A stretch of 64,000 bases of DNA from Bradyrhizobium manausense (GCF_018130615.1 NZ_JAFCKB010000015.1:124001-188000), one strand, 5' to 3'; positions 1 through 9,257 are shown, counted from the first letter of the stretch. Notes: generated from the sequence alone by a model not told the origin. A program made the numbers and translations.

Positions 1-2
1 AT

Positions 3-785
3 CGCTTCTGCGCCGTGCTGTTCGATCAGCGCGGCTGCGGCCGCAGCCGTCCGAAGGGATCGCGCGAGCACAACACCACGGCGCATCTGATCGCGGACAT
101 GGAGAAGATCCGCGAAAAATTCGGCTTCGCGCGTTGGATGGTGGTCGGCGGCTCCTGGGGCGCGACGCTAGCGCTGGCGTATGCAGAGGCCCATCCCGAG
201 CGCGTCTCCGGCATTGCGCTGCGCGCGACCTTTCTGGGCACGCAGGCCGAGGTCGAGACGGCCTTCACCTCGCGCCTGGCGCAATTCTATCCGGCGCTAC
301 AGGAGGACTTCCTGAGCGTGCTGCCGCCGGAGGAGCATGCGCAACCGGTGGCGGCCTATTATCGCCGCATCCTCGATGCCGATCCGGCCGTGCATGGTCC
401 GGCCTCGCGTGCCTGGCATGACACCGAGCGCGCGCTGTCCGAGCACAAGCCAGCCAAGACGCGGCTGGACCTGGCCTCGCTCAACGTCTGGCGCACGCTG
501 CCGGCGACGCCGTTCATGGAGGCGCATTATTTCGCCAACAATTCCTTCCTGAGCGAAGAGCAGTTGTTGCGAAATGCCGGGAAGCTCGCCGGCATTCCCG
601 GCATTATCGTGCAAGGCCGCTACGACCTGTTGTGTCCTCCCGAGACATCGCAGGCGCTCGCGAAAGTTTGGCCGGGTTCCGAGGTCAGGATCGTGGAAGA
701 AGCCGGCCATTCGCTTTATGATGCCGGTGTCCGGGACGCGGTCATGAAGTCGATCGCCGATCTCGCGTCGAAGGCCGCGCGCTAG
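3..785 (+). CDS. pip: Prolyl aminopeptidase (proline iminopeptidase), 5' truncated by window edge
   Basis: Serine peptidase of the alpha/beta-hydrolase fold (family S33) that removes N-terminal proline from peptides. The reading frame is open from base 3, giving about 260 residues; family members are about 320, so roughly the first 60, including the HGGPG oxyanion segment, lie outside the window. Seen here: the family motif DQRGCGRS at the start, the nucleophile elbow GGSWGATLAL (Ser near visible residue 51), the acid Asp in QGRYDLLCPP and the His in EEAGHSLYD. A 26-bp gap separates it from the next gene on the same strand. The motif set is specific to this family rather than to general hydrolases. 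Confidence 0.9.
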   Translation, partial: RFCAVLFDQRGCGRSRPKGSREHNTTAHLIADMEKIREKFGFARWMVVGGSWGATLALAYAEAHPERVSGIALRATFLGTQAEVETAFTSRLAQFYPALQEDFLSVLPPEEHAQPVAAYYRRILDADPAVHGPASRAWHDTERALSEHKPAKTRLDLASLNVWRTLPATPFMEAHYFANNSFLSEEQLLRNAGKLAGIPGIIVQGRYDLLCPPETSQALAKVWPGSEVRIVEEAGHSLYDAGVRDAVMKSIADLASKAAR

Positions 786-811
786 AGGCGCGAAACAAGG
801 ACAACAAGAGA

Positions 812-1489
812 ATGCCGCTTGCCGGGACAGGCATGCTGCTGACGTCGATGAACATCGACGCGGCGGATGAGGCCGATTTCAACCGCTGGTACGATCGCGA
901 GCATCTGGAAGAGCGCGTCGCGATCGAGGGTTTTCTGGAAGCCCGGCGCTATGTCGCGCACGCCGCCACTCCCAAATATCTCTCGCTGTACTCGACCGCG
1001 ACGTTAGAGGTGCTCGACAGTCCCGCCTACCGGGCGCGGCTCGCCAACCAGACCGAATGGTCGCGGCGGAGCATGGCGCATTTCAAGAACATGCTGCGCG
1101 TCGTCGCGCGCATCACCGTCAGTAAGGGCACCGGCCGCGGCGCCGCGCTCGGCCTGGTGCGGCTGCGCCCCACAGCCGACAATGCCGGCTCTTGGCGTGA
1201 CGCGCTGCAGGAGAATCTTATGCCGGGCGATCGCGACGGCATCATCTCGATGCATTTGCTCGAGAGCGAGCCGGAATTGTCGGGCGCAACAGCGGACATT
1301 CCAGCGGTGCGCAACGAAGGCGCGCGCGACTGGTTCGTGCTGATCGACGGCACGCATGTCGGTGCGGTGTCGGCGGCCATCGCCGAGCGCTTCACCGGCC
1401 CGGCGGCAGCACCCTTCCCGCTGCCCGTCTCCGTCGGCACTTACAGCCTGATGTGGGACCTCGCGAAAAGCGACATCGCGCGAGGTTGA
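812..1489 (+). CDS. Hypothetical protein, probable dimeric alpha-beta-barrel (EthD/ferredoxin-like) fold
   Basis: A 225-residue soluble protein with no signal peptide or membrane segment. The N-terminal half (MLLTSMNI, then FNRWYDREHLEERV and GFLEARRYVA) resembles small dimeric alpha-beta-barrel proteins, in which an N-x-W-Y-x-x-E-H stretch follows the first strand; a similar layout may repeat in the C-terminal half (about residues 110-220). No catalytic function can be assigned. It follows the peptidase gene closely and may be cotranscribed; the 227 bases after it hold no gene. The ATG at 812 is preceded by an A-rich stretch (AACAAGAGA). Confidence 0.6.
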   Translation: MPLAGTGMLLTSMNIDAADEADFNRWYDREHLEERVAIEGFLEARRYVAHAATPKYLSLYSTATLEVLDSPAYRARLANQTEWSRRSMAHFKNMLRVVARITVSKGTGRGAALGLVRLRPTADNAGSWRDALQENLMPGDRDGIISMHLLESEPELSGATADIPAVRNEGARDWFVLIDGTHVGAVSAAIAERFTGPAAAPFPLPVSVGTYSLMWDLAKSDIARG

Positions 1490-1716
1490 TGCGTTCACAT
1501 TCCCCGCGGATGCTGCACCGCACGCGCCGCATTAATGCTGTGCGCGCTTAGCTCCCATGAAAGAGGGGACGCGCGAAAATTTGCCGTTGTACTTGGGAAC
1601 GGTTCTAATAAGCTAACCCAATGACGTCATTCAGAAACCAGATCGCTGCGCGTTAAGCGTTCGCCAAGCTCAAGAAGAGGCCGCCGGGTCTTTGAGCCTG
1701 CGCGGACAGGGTAGGA

Positions 1717-3516
1717 ATGAAACCGACCGATATCGCGGCCCCCGACTACTTTCACAAAGTGGTCGATTGCCAGTGGGCCTGTCCTGCGCACACCCCGGTT
1801 CCCGAATACATCCGATTGATCGCACAAGGGCGCTACAGCGACGCCTACATGATCAATTGGAAATCGAACGTGTTTCCCGGAATTCTGGGACGCACCTGCG
1901 ATCGTCCGTGCGAGCCGGCGTGCCGCCGCGGACGCGTCGAGGAGACGCCGGTGGCGATCTGCCGCCTCAAGCGCGTCGCCGCCGACTTCAAGGACGACAT
2001 CAAGCAGCGCCTGCCGTACCCGACCGCGAAGAACGGCAAGCGCGTCGCGTTCGTCGGCGGCGGTCCGGCCTCGCTGACGGTGGCGCGCGATCTCGCGCCG
2101 CTCGGCTATCACTGCACCGTGTTCGACGGCGATCCCGAAGCCGGCGGCATGATGCGGACCCAGATCCCGAAATTCCGCTTGCCCAATTCCGTGATCGACG
2201 AGGAGACCGGCTACATCCTGGGTCTCGGCGTCGAGTTCAAAGGCGGGCACCGCATCGAGAGCATGAAGGCTCTGCTTGCGGAAAAATATGATGCGATCTT
2301 CGTCGGCTCCGGCGCACCGCGCGGCCGCGAACTCGACATTCCCGGCCGGAAGGAAGCCGCTGCCAATATCCACATCGGCATCGACTGGCTGTCCTCAGTC
2401 TCGTTCGGCCACACCGACAAGATCGGCAAGCGCGTGATCGTGCTCGGCGGCGGCAATACCGCGATGGATTGCTGCCGCACCGCGCGCCGCCTCGGCGGCG
2501 AGAAAGTCACTGTGGTGGTGCGTTCCGGCTTCGAGGAGATGAAGGCCTCGCCGTGGGAGAAGGAAGACGCGATCCACGAGGATATTCCGATCCTCAACTA
2601 CATGGTGCCGGTGGAATTCAAGCATGTCGCCGGCAAGCTCATCGGCGTCACCTTCCAGCACGTCAAGGCCGAATACGACGCCAAAGGCCGCCGCAATCTG
2701 GTGCCTTCGGGTGATCCCGATCAGACCATTCCCTGCGACGACGTGCTGGTCGCGGTCGGCCAGGAGAACGCCTTCCCCTGGATCGAGCAGGATTGCGGCA
2801 TCGAGTTCGACAAATGGCACATGCCCAAGGTCGATCCGAAAACCTTCGTCTCGACCAATCCAAAAGTGTTCTTCGGCGGCGACGCCGCGTTCGGCCCCAA
2901 GAACATCATCTGGGCGGTGGCGCAGGGTCACGACGCGGCGCTGTCGATCCACAAGATGCTCTCGGGCGAGGACATCACCGAGCGGCCGCTGCCGGAGGTG
3001 CACGTCTCCTCGCAGAAGATGGGCATCCACGAATGGAGCTATGACAACGACGTCTCCATCGACAAGCGCTTCAAGGTGCCGCATCGCGACAAGGTGGTCG
3101 CGCTGAAGGACATCCGCACCGAGGTCGAGCTCGGCTATGACGTCAAGCTCGCGCTCGGCGAAGCACATCGCTGCCTGAACTGCGACGTCCAGACCGTGTT
3201 CTCGACCTCGCTCTGCATCGAGTGCGATGCCTGCGCCGACATCTGCCCGATGGACTGCATCACCTTCACCAACAACGGTGAGGAAGACGATCTGCGCCAT
3301 CGCCTGAAGGCGCCCTCGCCGCATCCGGACCAGGACCTCTACGTCTCGTCCGACCTCAAGACCGGGCGCGTGATGGTCAAGGACGAGGACGTCTGCCTGC
3401 ATTGCGGGCTGTGCGCCGAGCGTTGTCCCACCGGGGCCTGGGACATGCAGAAATATTTCATCGAGATGACTCACGCAGGTTCGACATGTCCGACAAAAAG
3501 CCGCTCAGCAGCGTAA
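1717..3516 (+). CDS. NAD(P)H-linked FAD/Fe-S oxidoreductase subunit (GltD-like with C-terminal diferredoxin) of a 2-oxoacid oxidoreductase
   Basis: A 599-residue cytoplasmic electron-transfer protein. Residues 18-69 carry the Cys set of the N-terminal Fe-S domain of glutamate synthase small chains (CQWAC, then CDRPCEPAC). An FAD Rossmann motif GGGPAS sits near 114 and an NAD(P) motif LGGGNTAMD near 245. The C-terminus has two ferredoxin motifs, CIECDACADICP near 500 and CLHCGLCAERCP near 560. It overlaps korA by 31 bases, so translation is probably coupled. Inference: it passes electrons between the KorAB enzyme and pyridine nucleotide, replacing a free ferredoxin. It is not GltB-associated glutamate synthase, because no large chain is nearby and the partner genes are Kor subunits. 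Confidence 0.85.
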   Translation: MKPTDIAAPDYFHKVVDCQWACPAHTPVPEYIRLIAQGRYSDAYMINWKSNVFPGILGRTCDRPCEPACRRGRVEETPVAICRLKRVAADFKDDIKQRLPYPTAKNGKRVAFVGGGPASLTVARDLAPLGYHCTVFDGDPEAGGMMRTQIPKFRLPNSVIDEETGYILGLGVEFKGGHRIESMKALLAEKYDAIFVGSGAPRGRELDIPGRKEAAANIHIGIDWLSSVSFGHTDKIGKRVIVLGGGNTAMDCCRTARRLGGEKVTVVVRSGFEEMKASPWEKEDAIHEDIPILNYMVPVEFKHVAGKLIGVTFQHVKAEYDAKGRRNLVPSGDPDQTIPCDDVLVAVGQENAFPWIEQDCGIEFDKWHMPKVDPKTFVSTNPKVFFGGDAAFGPKNIIWAVAQGHDAALSIHKMLSGEDITERPLPEVHVSSQKMGIHEWSYDNDVSIDKRFKVPHRDKVVALKDIRTEVELGYDVKLALGEAHRCLNCDVQTVFSTSLCIECDACADICPMDCITFTNNGEEDDLRHRLKAPSPHPDQDLYVSSDLKTGRVMVKDEDVCLHCGLCAERCPTGAWDMQKYFIEMTHAGSTCPTKSRSAA

Positions 3517-5333
3517 ACGACTTCGTCGTCCGCTTCGCCAACGTCAACGGCTCGGGTTCGGCCAGCGCCAACGAGATGTTCGCGCGCGCGATCCTGCGCC
3601 ACGGCGTTCCGGTGTCTCCGCGCAACATCTTCCCATCCAACATCCAGGGCCTGCCGACCTGGTATGAGGTGCGCGTCACCGAAGACGGCCATCTCGGCGC
3701 CCGCGGCGGCGTCGACATGATGGTGGCGATGAATCCGCAGACCTGGGACAAGGACGTCGCCGGTATCGAGCCGGGCGGCTATCTGTTCTACGATTCCACC
3801 AAGCCGATGCCGTCGACCAAATTCCGCGACGACATCACCGTGATCGGCGTGCCGCTCACCGCGATCACCAACTCGACCTACACCGATCCGCGCCAGCGCC
3901 AGCTGTTCAAGAACATCATCTATCTGGGTAGCCTCTCGGCGCTGCTCGAGATGGACCCGAAGGTGATCGAGCAACTGATCGGCGAGCAGTACAAGGGCAA
4001 GGAGAAGCTGCTCTCCTCCAACGTCCATGCGCTGCATCTGGGCCGCGACTGGGCGCTGCAGAATCTGAAATGCCCGATCGGGCTGCGGGTGAAGAAATCC
4101 GACAAGGTCGGCGACCGCATCTTCATCGAGGGCAACAGCGCTGCGGCGCTCGGTGCCGTCTATGGCGGCGCCACCGTGTGTGCGTGGTATCCGATCACGC
4201 CGTCCTCGTCGGTGGCGGAAGCCTTCACCGCGCATTGCAAGAAGTACCGGCACGATCCCGAAACCGGCAAGGCGAAATATGCGATCGTGCAGGGCGAGGA
4301 CGAGCTCGCTTCGATCGGCATCGTGATCGGCGCATCCTGGAACGGCGCCCGCGCCTTCACCGCGACCTCGGGTCCCGGCATCTCCCTGATGACCGAGTTC
4401 ATCGGCCTCTCCTACTTCGCCGAGATCCCGGCCGTGATCATGAACATCCAGCGTGCCGGGCCCTCCACGGGCATGCCGACCCGCACCCAGCAATGCGACA
4501 TCATAGCCTGCGCCTATGCTTCGCATGGCGACACCAAGCATGTGCTATTGTTCCCCGAAGATCCGGCCGAAGCCTTCGAGTTCGCGGCAGCGGCCTTCGA
4601 CCTCGCCGAGCGGCTGCAGACCACGATCTTCCTGATGCTCGACCTCGACATCGGCATGAACCACCGGCTCTGCCGGCCGCTGAAGTGGGACGATGCCAAG
4701 CAGTATGACCGCGGCAAGGTGATGACCGCGGAGATGCTGGAAGAAGGCCGCGACTTCGGCCGCTATCTCGACGTCGACGGCGACGGCATCCCCTACCGCA
4801 CCTATCCCGGCACGCACCCGACCAAGGGCTCCTACTTCACCCGCGGCACCTCGCGTGATCGCTATGCGCGCTACTCCGAGGAGGGCTCGGTCTATGCCGA
4901 CAACATGCAACGTCTCGTGCGCAAGTTCGAGACGGCGCAGGACCTCGTGCCGCGGCCGCTGCAGGCCAATGCGGAACGTCCGACCAAATATGGCGTGATC
5001 TATTTCGGCTCGACCTCGCCGGCAATGGACGAGGCGATCGGACTTTTAGAAGCGCGCGGCCATCAGCTCGACCGCTTGCGCATCCGCGCCTTCCCGTTCC
5101 ACTCCAGCGTCGCGAGCTTCCTCGCCGAGCACGACTTCGTCTATGTTGTCGAGCAGAACCGCGACAGCCAGCTCCGCCAGCTCATCGTCAACGAGAACGG
5201 CATCGATCCCGTCCGCCTCGTGCCGATCGTGCATTATGACGGCACCCCCATCACCGCCCGCTTCATCGCAAAAGCCATTGGCGACCACCAGGATCACCTC
5301 AAGGTGACCCCGCTCCGCAAGGCCGTGTCATGA
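3486..5333 (+). CDS. korA: 2-oxoacid:acceptor oxidoreductase, fused gamma-alpha subunit
   Basis: A 615-residue subunit of the thiamine-diphosphate 2-oxoacid oxidoreductase, probably acting on 2-oxoglutarate: 2-oxoacid + CoA to acyl-CoA + CO2 + reduced carrier. The first ~190 residues are the gamma domain (GSGSASANEMFARAILRHG), followed by the alpha pyrimidine-binding domain (AWYPITPSSSVAEAF, then ATSGPGISLMTEF). The ATG at 3486 is chosen because homology begins there; an in-frame upstream ATG at 3402 would lie deep inside the previous gene. The 3' end overlaps korB as ATGA. Substrate specificity between 2-oxoglutarate and other 2-oxoacids cannot be fixed from sequence alone. Confidence 0.88.
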   Translation: MSDKKPLSSVNDFVVRFANVNGSGSASANEMFARAILRHGVPVSPRNIFPSNIQGLPTWYEVRVTEDGHLGARGGVDMMVAMNPQTWDKDVAGIEPGGYLFYDSTKPMPSTKFRDDITVIGVPLTAITNSTYTDPRQRQLFKNIIYLGSLSALLEMDPKVIEQLIGEQYKGKEKLLSSNVHALHLGRDWALQNLKCPIGLRVKKSDKVGDRIFIEGNSAAALGAVYGGATVCAWYPITPSSSVAEAFTAHCKKYRHDPETGKAKYAIVQGEDELASIGIVIGASWNGARAFTATSGPGISLMTEFIGLSYFAEIPAVIMNIQRAGPSTGMPTRTQQCDIIACAYASHGDTKHVLLFPEDPAEAFEFAAAAFDLAERLQTTIFLMLDLDIGMNHRLCRPLKWDDAKQYDRGKVMTAEMLEEGRDFGRYLDVDGDGIPYRTYPGTHPTKGSYFTRGTSRDRYARYSEEGSVYADNMQRLVRKFETAQDLVPRPLQANAERPTKYGVIYFGSTSPAMDEAIGLLEARGHQLDRLRIRAFPFHSSVASFLAEHDFVYVVEQNRDSQLRQLIVNENGIDPVRLVPIVHYDGTPITARFIAKAIGDHQDHLKVTPLRKAVS

Positions 5334-6385
5334 CCTACATTGCAAAGCCGAAATTCCATCATCCGGGGCTCAAGAAGAACGAGCTCGGCTACACGCATCG
5401 CGACTATGAGGGCAAGATCTCGACGCTGTGCGCCGGCTGTGGCCATGACTCGATCACGGCCTCGATCATCGAGGCCTGCTACGAGCTCTCGATCGAGCCG
5501 CACCGCGTGGCAAAGATCTCCGGCATCGGCTGCTCGTCGAAGACACCGGACTATTTCCTCGGCAATTCGCACGGCTTCAACTCCGTGCATGGCCGCATGC
5601 CCAGCGTCTTGACCGGCGCCAATCTCGCCAATCGCGACCTGATCTATCTCGGCGTTTCCGGCGATGGCGATTCCGCCTCGATCGGCTTCGGCCAGTTCGC
5701 GCATTCGATCCGGCGCGGCGTCAACATGACCTATATCGTCGAGAACAACGGTGTCTACGGCCTGACCAAGGGCCAGTTCTCGGCGACCGCCGACCGCGGC
5801 TCGAAGTCGAAGAAGGGCGTCACCAACACCGACAACGCCATCGACCTCGTCGCGATCGCGCTGCAGCTGGGCGCAACCTTCGTCGCGCGCTCGTTCTCCG
5901 GCGACAAGACCCAACTGGTGCCGCTGATCGCGGCCGCAATCGGCCACAAGGGCGCGTCCTTCATCGACGTCATCAGCCCTTGCATTGCATTCAACAATCA
6001 CGCCGGCTCGACCAAGAGTTTTGATTATGTCCGCGAGCACAATGACGCCGTGAACCGGCTCGACGTGCTGGTCGGCCGCGATCCCATCGCGGTCGATTAT
6101 GCGCCGGGCACGGTACAGGTGGTCGAGCAGCATGACGGCAGCAAGATCGCGCTGCGCAAGATCGACGCCGATTACGATCCGCATGACCGGTTAGGGGCCC
6201 AGACCTTCCTCGCGAAGCACGCCGCCAAGGGCCAGATCGTCACCGGGCTGCTCTACGTCGACCCGGACGCGGAAGATCTGCACGCCCATCTCAACACGGT
6301 CGACGCGCCGCTCAATACGCTCGAAGCGGATACGCTGTGTCCGGGCTCATCGGTGCTGGACAAGATCAACGCCAGCCTGCGGTGA
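5330..6385 (+). CDS. korB: 2-oxoacid:acceptor oxidoreductase, beta subunit
   Basis: A 351-residue thiamine-diphosphate and 4Fe-4S subunit. The cluster Cys residues are visible in LCAGCGH (near residue 31), GIGCSS and DVISPC. The diphosphate/Mg motif is GDGDSASIG followed by ENNGVYGLTKGQ. The start ATG overlaps the korA stop by four bases, so the three genes form one tightly coupled operon. Together they give a complete oxygen-era Kor enzyme with its own reductase, which could bypass or reverse the 2-oxoglutarate dehydrogenase step. The gene ends just before a convergent minus-strand gene. Confidence 0.9.
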   Translation: MTYIAKPKFHHPGLKKNELGYTHRDYEGKISTLCAGCGHDSITASIIEACYELSIEPHRVAKISGIGCSSKTPDYFLGNSHGFNSVHGRMPSVLTGANLANRDLIYLGVSGDGDSASIGFGQFAHSIRRGVNMTYIVENNGVYGLTKGQFSATADRGSKSKKGVTNTDNAIDLVAIALQLGATFVARSFSGDKTQLVPLIAAAIGHKGASFIDVISPCIAFNNHAGSTKSFDYVREHNDAVNRLDVLVGRDPIAVDYAPGTVQVVEQHDGSKIALRKIDADYDPHDRLGAQTFLAKHAAKGQIVTGLLYVDPDAEDLHAHLNTVDAPLNTLEADTLCPGSSVLDKINASLR

Positions 6386-6386
6386 T

Positions 6387-6415
6387 CGACCAGCCCAGGA
6401 CACCGGAGGTGGTCG
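6387..6415. terminator. Weak hairpin between convergent korB and DUF4399 gene
   Basis: The arms CGACCA (6387-6392) and TGGTCG (6410-6415) lie in the 38-bp gap between two converging genes. There is no T-run, so it is at best a weak bidirectional stop signal. Confidence 0.3.
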
Positions 6416-6423
6416 GCTAAGGC

Positions 6424-6867
6424 CTAGCGTGCTGCAACGGGCTGCCTGACACGTATCGTAATTTTCTCCGAGACGACAGGCGGGTCGAACGGATAGTGCT
6501 TTGCATCGCCCAGCACCAGTTGGAGCGTGTGGGCCCCCGGCGGAAGCTCGAGCTGGGTCTCGGTCTGCCCTGCCCCGAAATGCAGATGCGACTTGTCCTG
6601 CAGGATCGGCTCCTTGGGGTCGATGGGATCGTTGACGTCGACCAGCAGATGATGGTGACCGGCATTCTGATAGTCGTCGCCGGCATGGGTAACGCCCATG
6701 TTGCGCAGGCCAAACCGGACCAGGAAGGGACCGCGAACCCTCTGCCCGTCATGCGGGGTGATGAAATAGACCTTTGCGTCCTTGGGAGCGGTCTTGCCTT
6801 GCGAAAAGGCGGCGCCAGAAAGCGATACGAGCACCGCCGACAGCGCAATGCAGCGAAGAATTTGCAT
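6424..6867 (-). CDS. DUF4399 periplasmic protein
   Basis: A 147-residue exported protein. Residues 1-23 form a signal peptide (hydrophobic core AVLVSLSGAAF, then SQG). The mature part matches the DUF4399 pattern: VYFITPHDGQ, then FGLRNMGV and GHHHLLVD, with many His and Asp residues that suggest metal binding (inference). The ATG at 6867 is chosen because it starts the signal peptide directly; longer frames run into the upstream gene. It lies 31 bp downstream of the cyclase/FGE gene on the same strand and is probably cotranscribed. The biochemical role of the family is unknown. Confidence 0.8.
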   Translation of the reverse strand: MQILRCIALSAVLVSLSGAAFSQGKTAPKDAKVYFITPHDGQRVRGPFLVRFGLRNMGVTHAGDDYQNAGHHHLLVDVNDPIDPKEPILQDKSHLHFGAGQTETQLELPPGAHTLQLVLGDAKHYPFDPPVVSEKITIRVRQPVAAR

Positions 6868-6898
6868 CAAACCTACTCCTCCACATTGAGGACTGCGC

Positions 6899-8494
6899 TC
6901 AAGGAGTGAGCGCGACGCGGAAGCCATGCGTCGGATAACGGACATTGGTATCGTAACCATCGCGATTGGCCGGCCGCACATATCTCGAATCGTTTTTCCA
7001 GGAGCCCGAGCGCAGAACGTGCGAGCTGCAATCTCCGCCGTTCCATGCCGAACCGTCAACGGGTGCGCCCTGATGGGTCCTGCGCCAGCAATCCTCGACC
7101 CACTGATCGACACCGCCACCCATATCGTAGAGCCCGAACGGATTCGGCTTGAAGCTGCCGACCTTCGCCGGCTGCTCGGCCGCAAGGTCTCCGCAATCCT
7201 TGCATCCGGCCATGCCCGGCTGGAGCTTGTCGCCCCACCAATATTTGGTCTGCGTTCCGCCGCGTGCGGCGTATTCCCACTCGGCTTCGCTCGGAAGTCG
7301 ATAAGGCTTCTTGGTCGCCTGCGCGAGATACGCCACATATTGTTGTGCGTCGGTCCAGCTCACATTGCTGACCGGCGCATCGTCTTTTCCGGTGGCCGTG
7401 AATCCGCACGCCTTTGCAGCCGCGCATTCGTTCCACTCCTGCACCGTCACCGGATATTTTCCGATCGAGAACGGCTTGATCGTGACTTGGTGAACGGGCC
7501 GTTCGGTCGGATCGTCATTGCTTCCCATCGCAAAGCTGCCGCCGCGAATGGCGATCATCTCGGGTTCGCGGACTGGCGGTACCGATTGGCTTGGTGCTTG
7601 GCTCGGCGCTTGGCTTGATTCCTGACTGGGCGCTGGAGCGGGCGACGGAGGCGCGGGTGACGGAGGCGCCGACGCCACTGAGGGAGACGGCTGCGGCGTT
7701 TGCGTCGCGGCTTCGCGCGGCAGAGGTTGCGGGCTCGGCGATGCGACCGGAGCAGGAGTCGGCGCAGCGGCCTGCTCGCCCGTGCCACCCCGCGACTGCG
7801 TCAGCAGATACCACAGTACGCCGGAGGCAATCACGAGCAGCGTAATGCCCAGGAGAAAGATCAGGGTATTCTCGCGCCGGCCCCGCGTACGGCCGACCGC
7901 ATCCGCGTCCGGCAGCACGCGATAGACGCGCACGGGATCGGTGATGTTCTTGACCTTGCGGTCTCCGAGCGATTCATAGCCGCACACCACCTTGTGCTTG
8001 ATCTGCTCGTAGATCGCGCCGGAGATGTAAACCTGACCAGGCTCGGCAATGCCCTCGAGGCGCGTGGCAATATTGACGCCATCGCCATAGATGTCGTCGG
8101 GCTCGACGATGACGTCGCCGAGATTGACGCCAATACGGTATTCGATCCGGGAGTGTTTCGGAATCGAGGCATTGCGGCCGATGAGGTTCTGCTGGATGAC
8201 GATGCTGCATCGAACGGCCTCGACGGGGCTGTCGAAAATGGCGATGAAACCATCGCCCGTGGTCTTCACCAAACTTCCATGATGCTCGACGATGCTGGGT
8301 TCGATGAGGTCCCGCTCGATCCGCTTGACGCGGACATGCGTACCTTCCTCGTCGGCCTGCATCAAGCGGCTGTAGGATGCAATGTCACCGACAATGATGG
8401 CTGCGAGACGACGAGGCATTCCGCCGTGCGGAGGCGGCTCGTTCTGATTCCCGGATCTGAAATTGCGAATTTCGCCCATTGCGGGGGACTCCAC
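6899..8494 (-). CDS. Class III adenylate/guanylate cyclase domain fused through a membrane segment to a formylglycine-generating-enzyme (SUMF1) domain
   Basis: A 531-residue protein. Residues ~28-190 are a class III nucleotidyl cyclase: first metal Asp in IVGDIASYSRL, base-contacting Lys and second metal Asp in VKTTGDGF, and the transition-state Asn/Arg pair in VNIATRLEG. One membrane helix follows at ~210-233, then a Pro/Ala/Ser/Gln linker of ~80 residues, then a SUMF1/FGE-sulfatase domain (IRGGSFAMGS, YRLPSEAEWEYAARGG, LRSGSWKN, GFRVA). The usual GNVWEW motif of that domain is altered to GGGVDQWVED. Topology suggests a cytoplasmic cyclase and a periplasmic sensor or lectin-like domain (inference). 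ATG at 8494; a second in-frame ATG lies five codons in. Confidence 0.85.
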   Translation of the reverse strand: MESPAMGEIRNFRSGNQNEPPPHGGMPRRLAAIIVGDIASYSRLMQADEEGTHVRVKRIERDLIEPSIVEHHGSLVKTTGDGFIAIFDSPVEAVRCSIVIQQNLIGRNASIPKHSRIEYRIGVNLGDVIVEPDDIYGDGVNIATRLEGIAEPGQVYISGAIYEQIKHKVVCGYESLGDRKVKNITDPVRVYRVLPDADAVGRTRGRRENTLIFLLGITLLVIASGVLWYLLTQSRGGTGEQAAAPTPAPVASPSPQPLPREAATQTPQPSPSVASAPPSPAPPSPAPAPSQESSQAPSQAPSQSVPPVREPEMIAIRGGSFAMGSNDDPTERPVHQVTIKPFSIGKYPVTVQEWNECAAAKACGFTATGKDDAPVSNVSWTDAQQYVAYLAQATKKPYRLPSEAEWEYAARGGTQTKYWWGDKLQPGMAGCKDCGDLAAEQPAKVGSFKPNPFGLYDMGGGVDQWVEDCWRRTHQGAPVDGSAWNGGDCSSHVLRSGSWKNDSRYVRPANRDGYDTNVRYPTHGFRVALTP

Positions 8495-8672
8495 AAACCT
8501 ACAAGAGGCGGCCCCAGCCTACGACTTCGAGAAACAATCGCGTGTGAACGCTATCACATTGACGAACTGGGACAACGTGGAAGGAATCGCCGACAGCGGG
8601 TTCCGGAGCGCAGGGGCCAATGAGTTGCCTGAACCTTCCTGGCCCAACCTGCGACTAAGGCAAGCCTGATCT

Positions 8673-9257
8673 TTAGCTGACCGGCTCCGCCGCGGGTTCG
8701 GGCACCGGCTTGGCGTCCACTTCATGGGCCGGCCGTCCGGCCCCCCAATATTGCCTGCAGGTCTCGAGCAATGTTTCGGTGTCCATGGTCAATCCGCCTG
8801 CATTGACGATGACGCTGTCCGTGCCAAGCGCCTTGTTCAACAGCGCCAAGGCCTGCGTCGCAAATCCCCCGGAGAACCGCTGGGCGATAAGGGGATCGAC
8901 TTTGAGCACCACGAATTTCTGCCCGCGCTGCTCCCATGGAAAGATCTTCCGCACCGCGCTCCAGGCGATGGTTTCGTCGGCGAGCCTGGTGTCGCGAATG
9001 CCGACACGGGTGATGAAGACCAGCGGCCGCCTGGCGGTGACCAGCCGCCAGAGCATCCGCCAGGTGGCGAGGCCGAAGAATACCGCGCCGACATAGCAGA
9101 CGGCGACCTGGAACGTGGTGACACCCCTGCCTTCCTGCCAGCTGAATGCAAGCCCGGCGCAGAGCAGCGTCAGCAGCAGGCTGCCGCCGAACAACATCAG
9201 GAGCCGGGCCCGGGAATAGCCGATCGCAAGATTGGGCAAGTTCTGACTTTCGGACAT
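8673..9257 (-). CDS. Hypothetical membrane protein, STM3941/PH-like
   Basis: A 194-residue protein with two membrane helices (about residues 18-38 and 48-71) followed by a soluble domain beginning VFITRVGIRDTRLADETIAWSAVRKI. That stretch, followed by KFVVLKVDP, resembles the PH-like STM3941 family of bacterial membrane proteins. The C-terminal 20 residues are Pro/Ala/Glu-rich. No enzymatic motif is seen. It sits alone, with 178 bases to the downstream cyclase gene and 200 bases to the divergent gene at 9459. Confidence 0.6.
   Translation of the reverse strand: MSESQNLPNLAIGYSRARLLMLFGGSLLLTLLCAGLAFSWQEGRGVTTFQVAVCYVGAVFFGLATWRMLWRLVTARRPLVFITRVGIRDTRLADETIAWSAVRKIFPWEQRGQKFVVLKVDPLIAQRFSGGFATQALALLNKALGTDSVIVNAGGLTMDTETLLETCRQYWGAGRPAHEVDAKPVPEPAAEPVS

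Noticed and set aside
1596-1620. GGAAC upstream of the Kor operon as a possible EcfG box
   Set aside because: The bases 16-17 further on are CCCA/CCAA, with no GTT, so the -10 half is missing.
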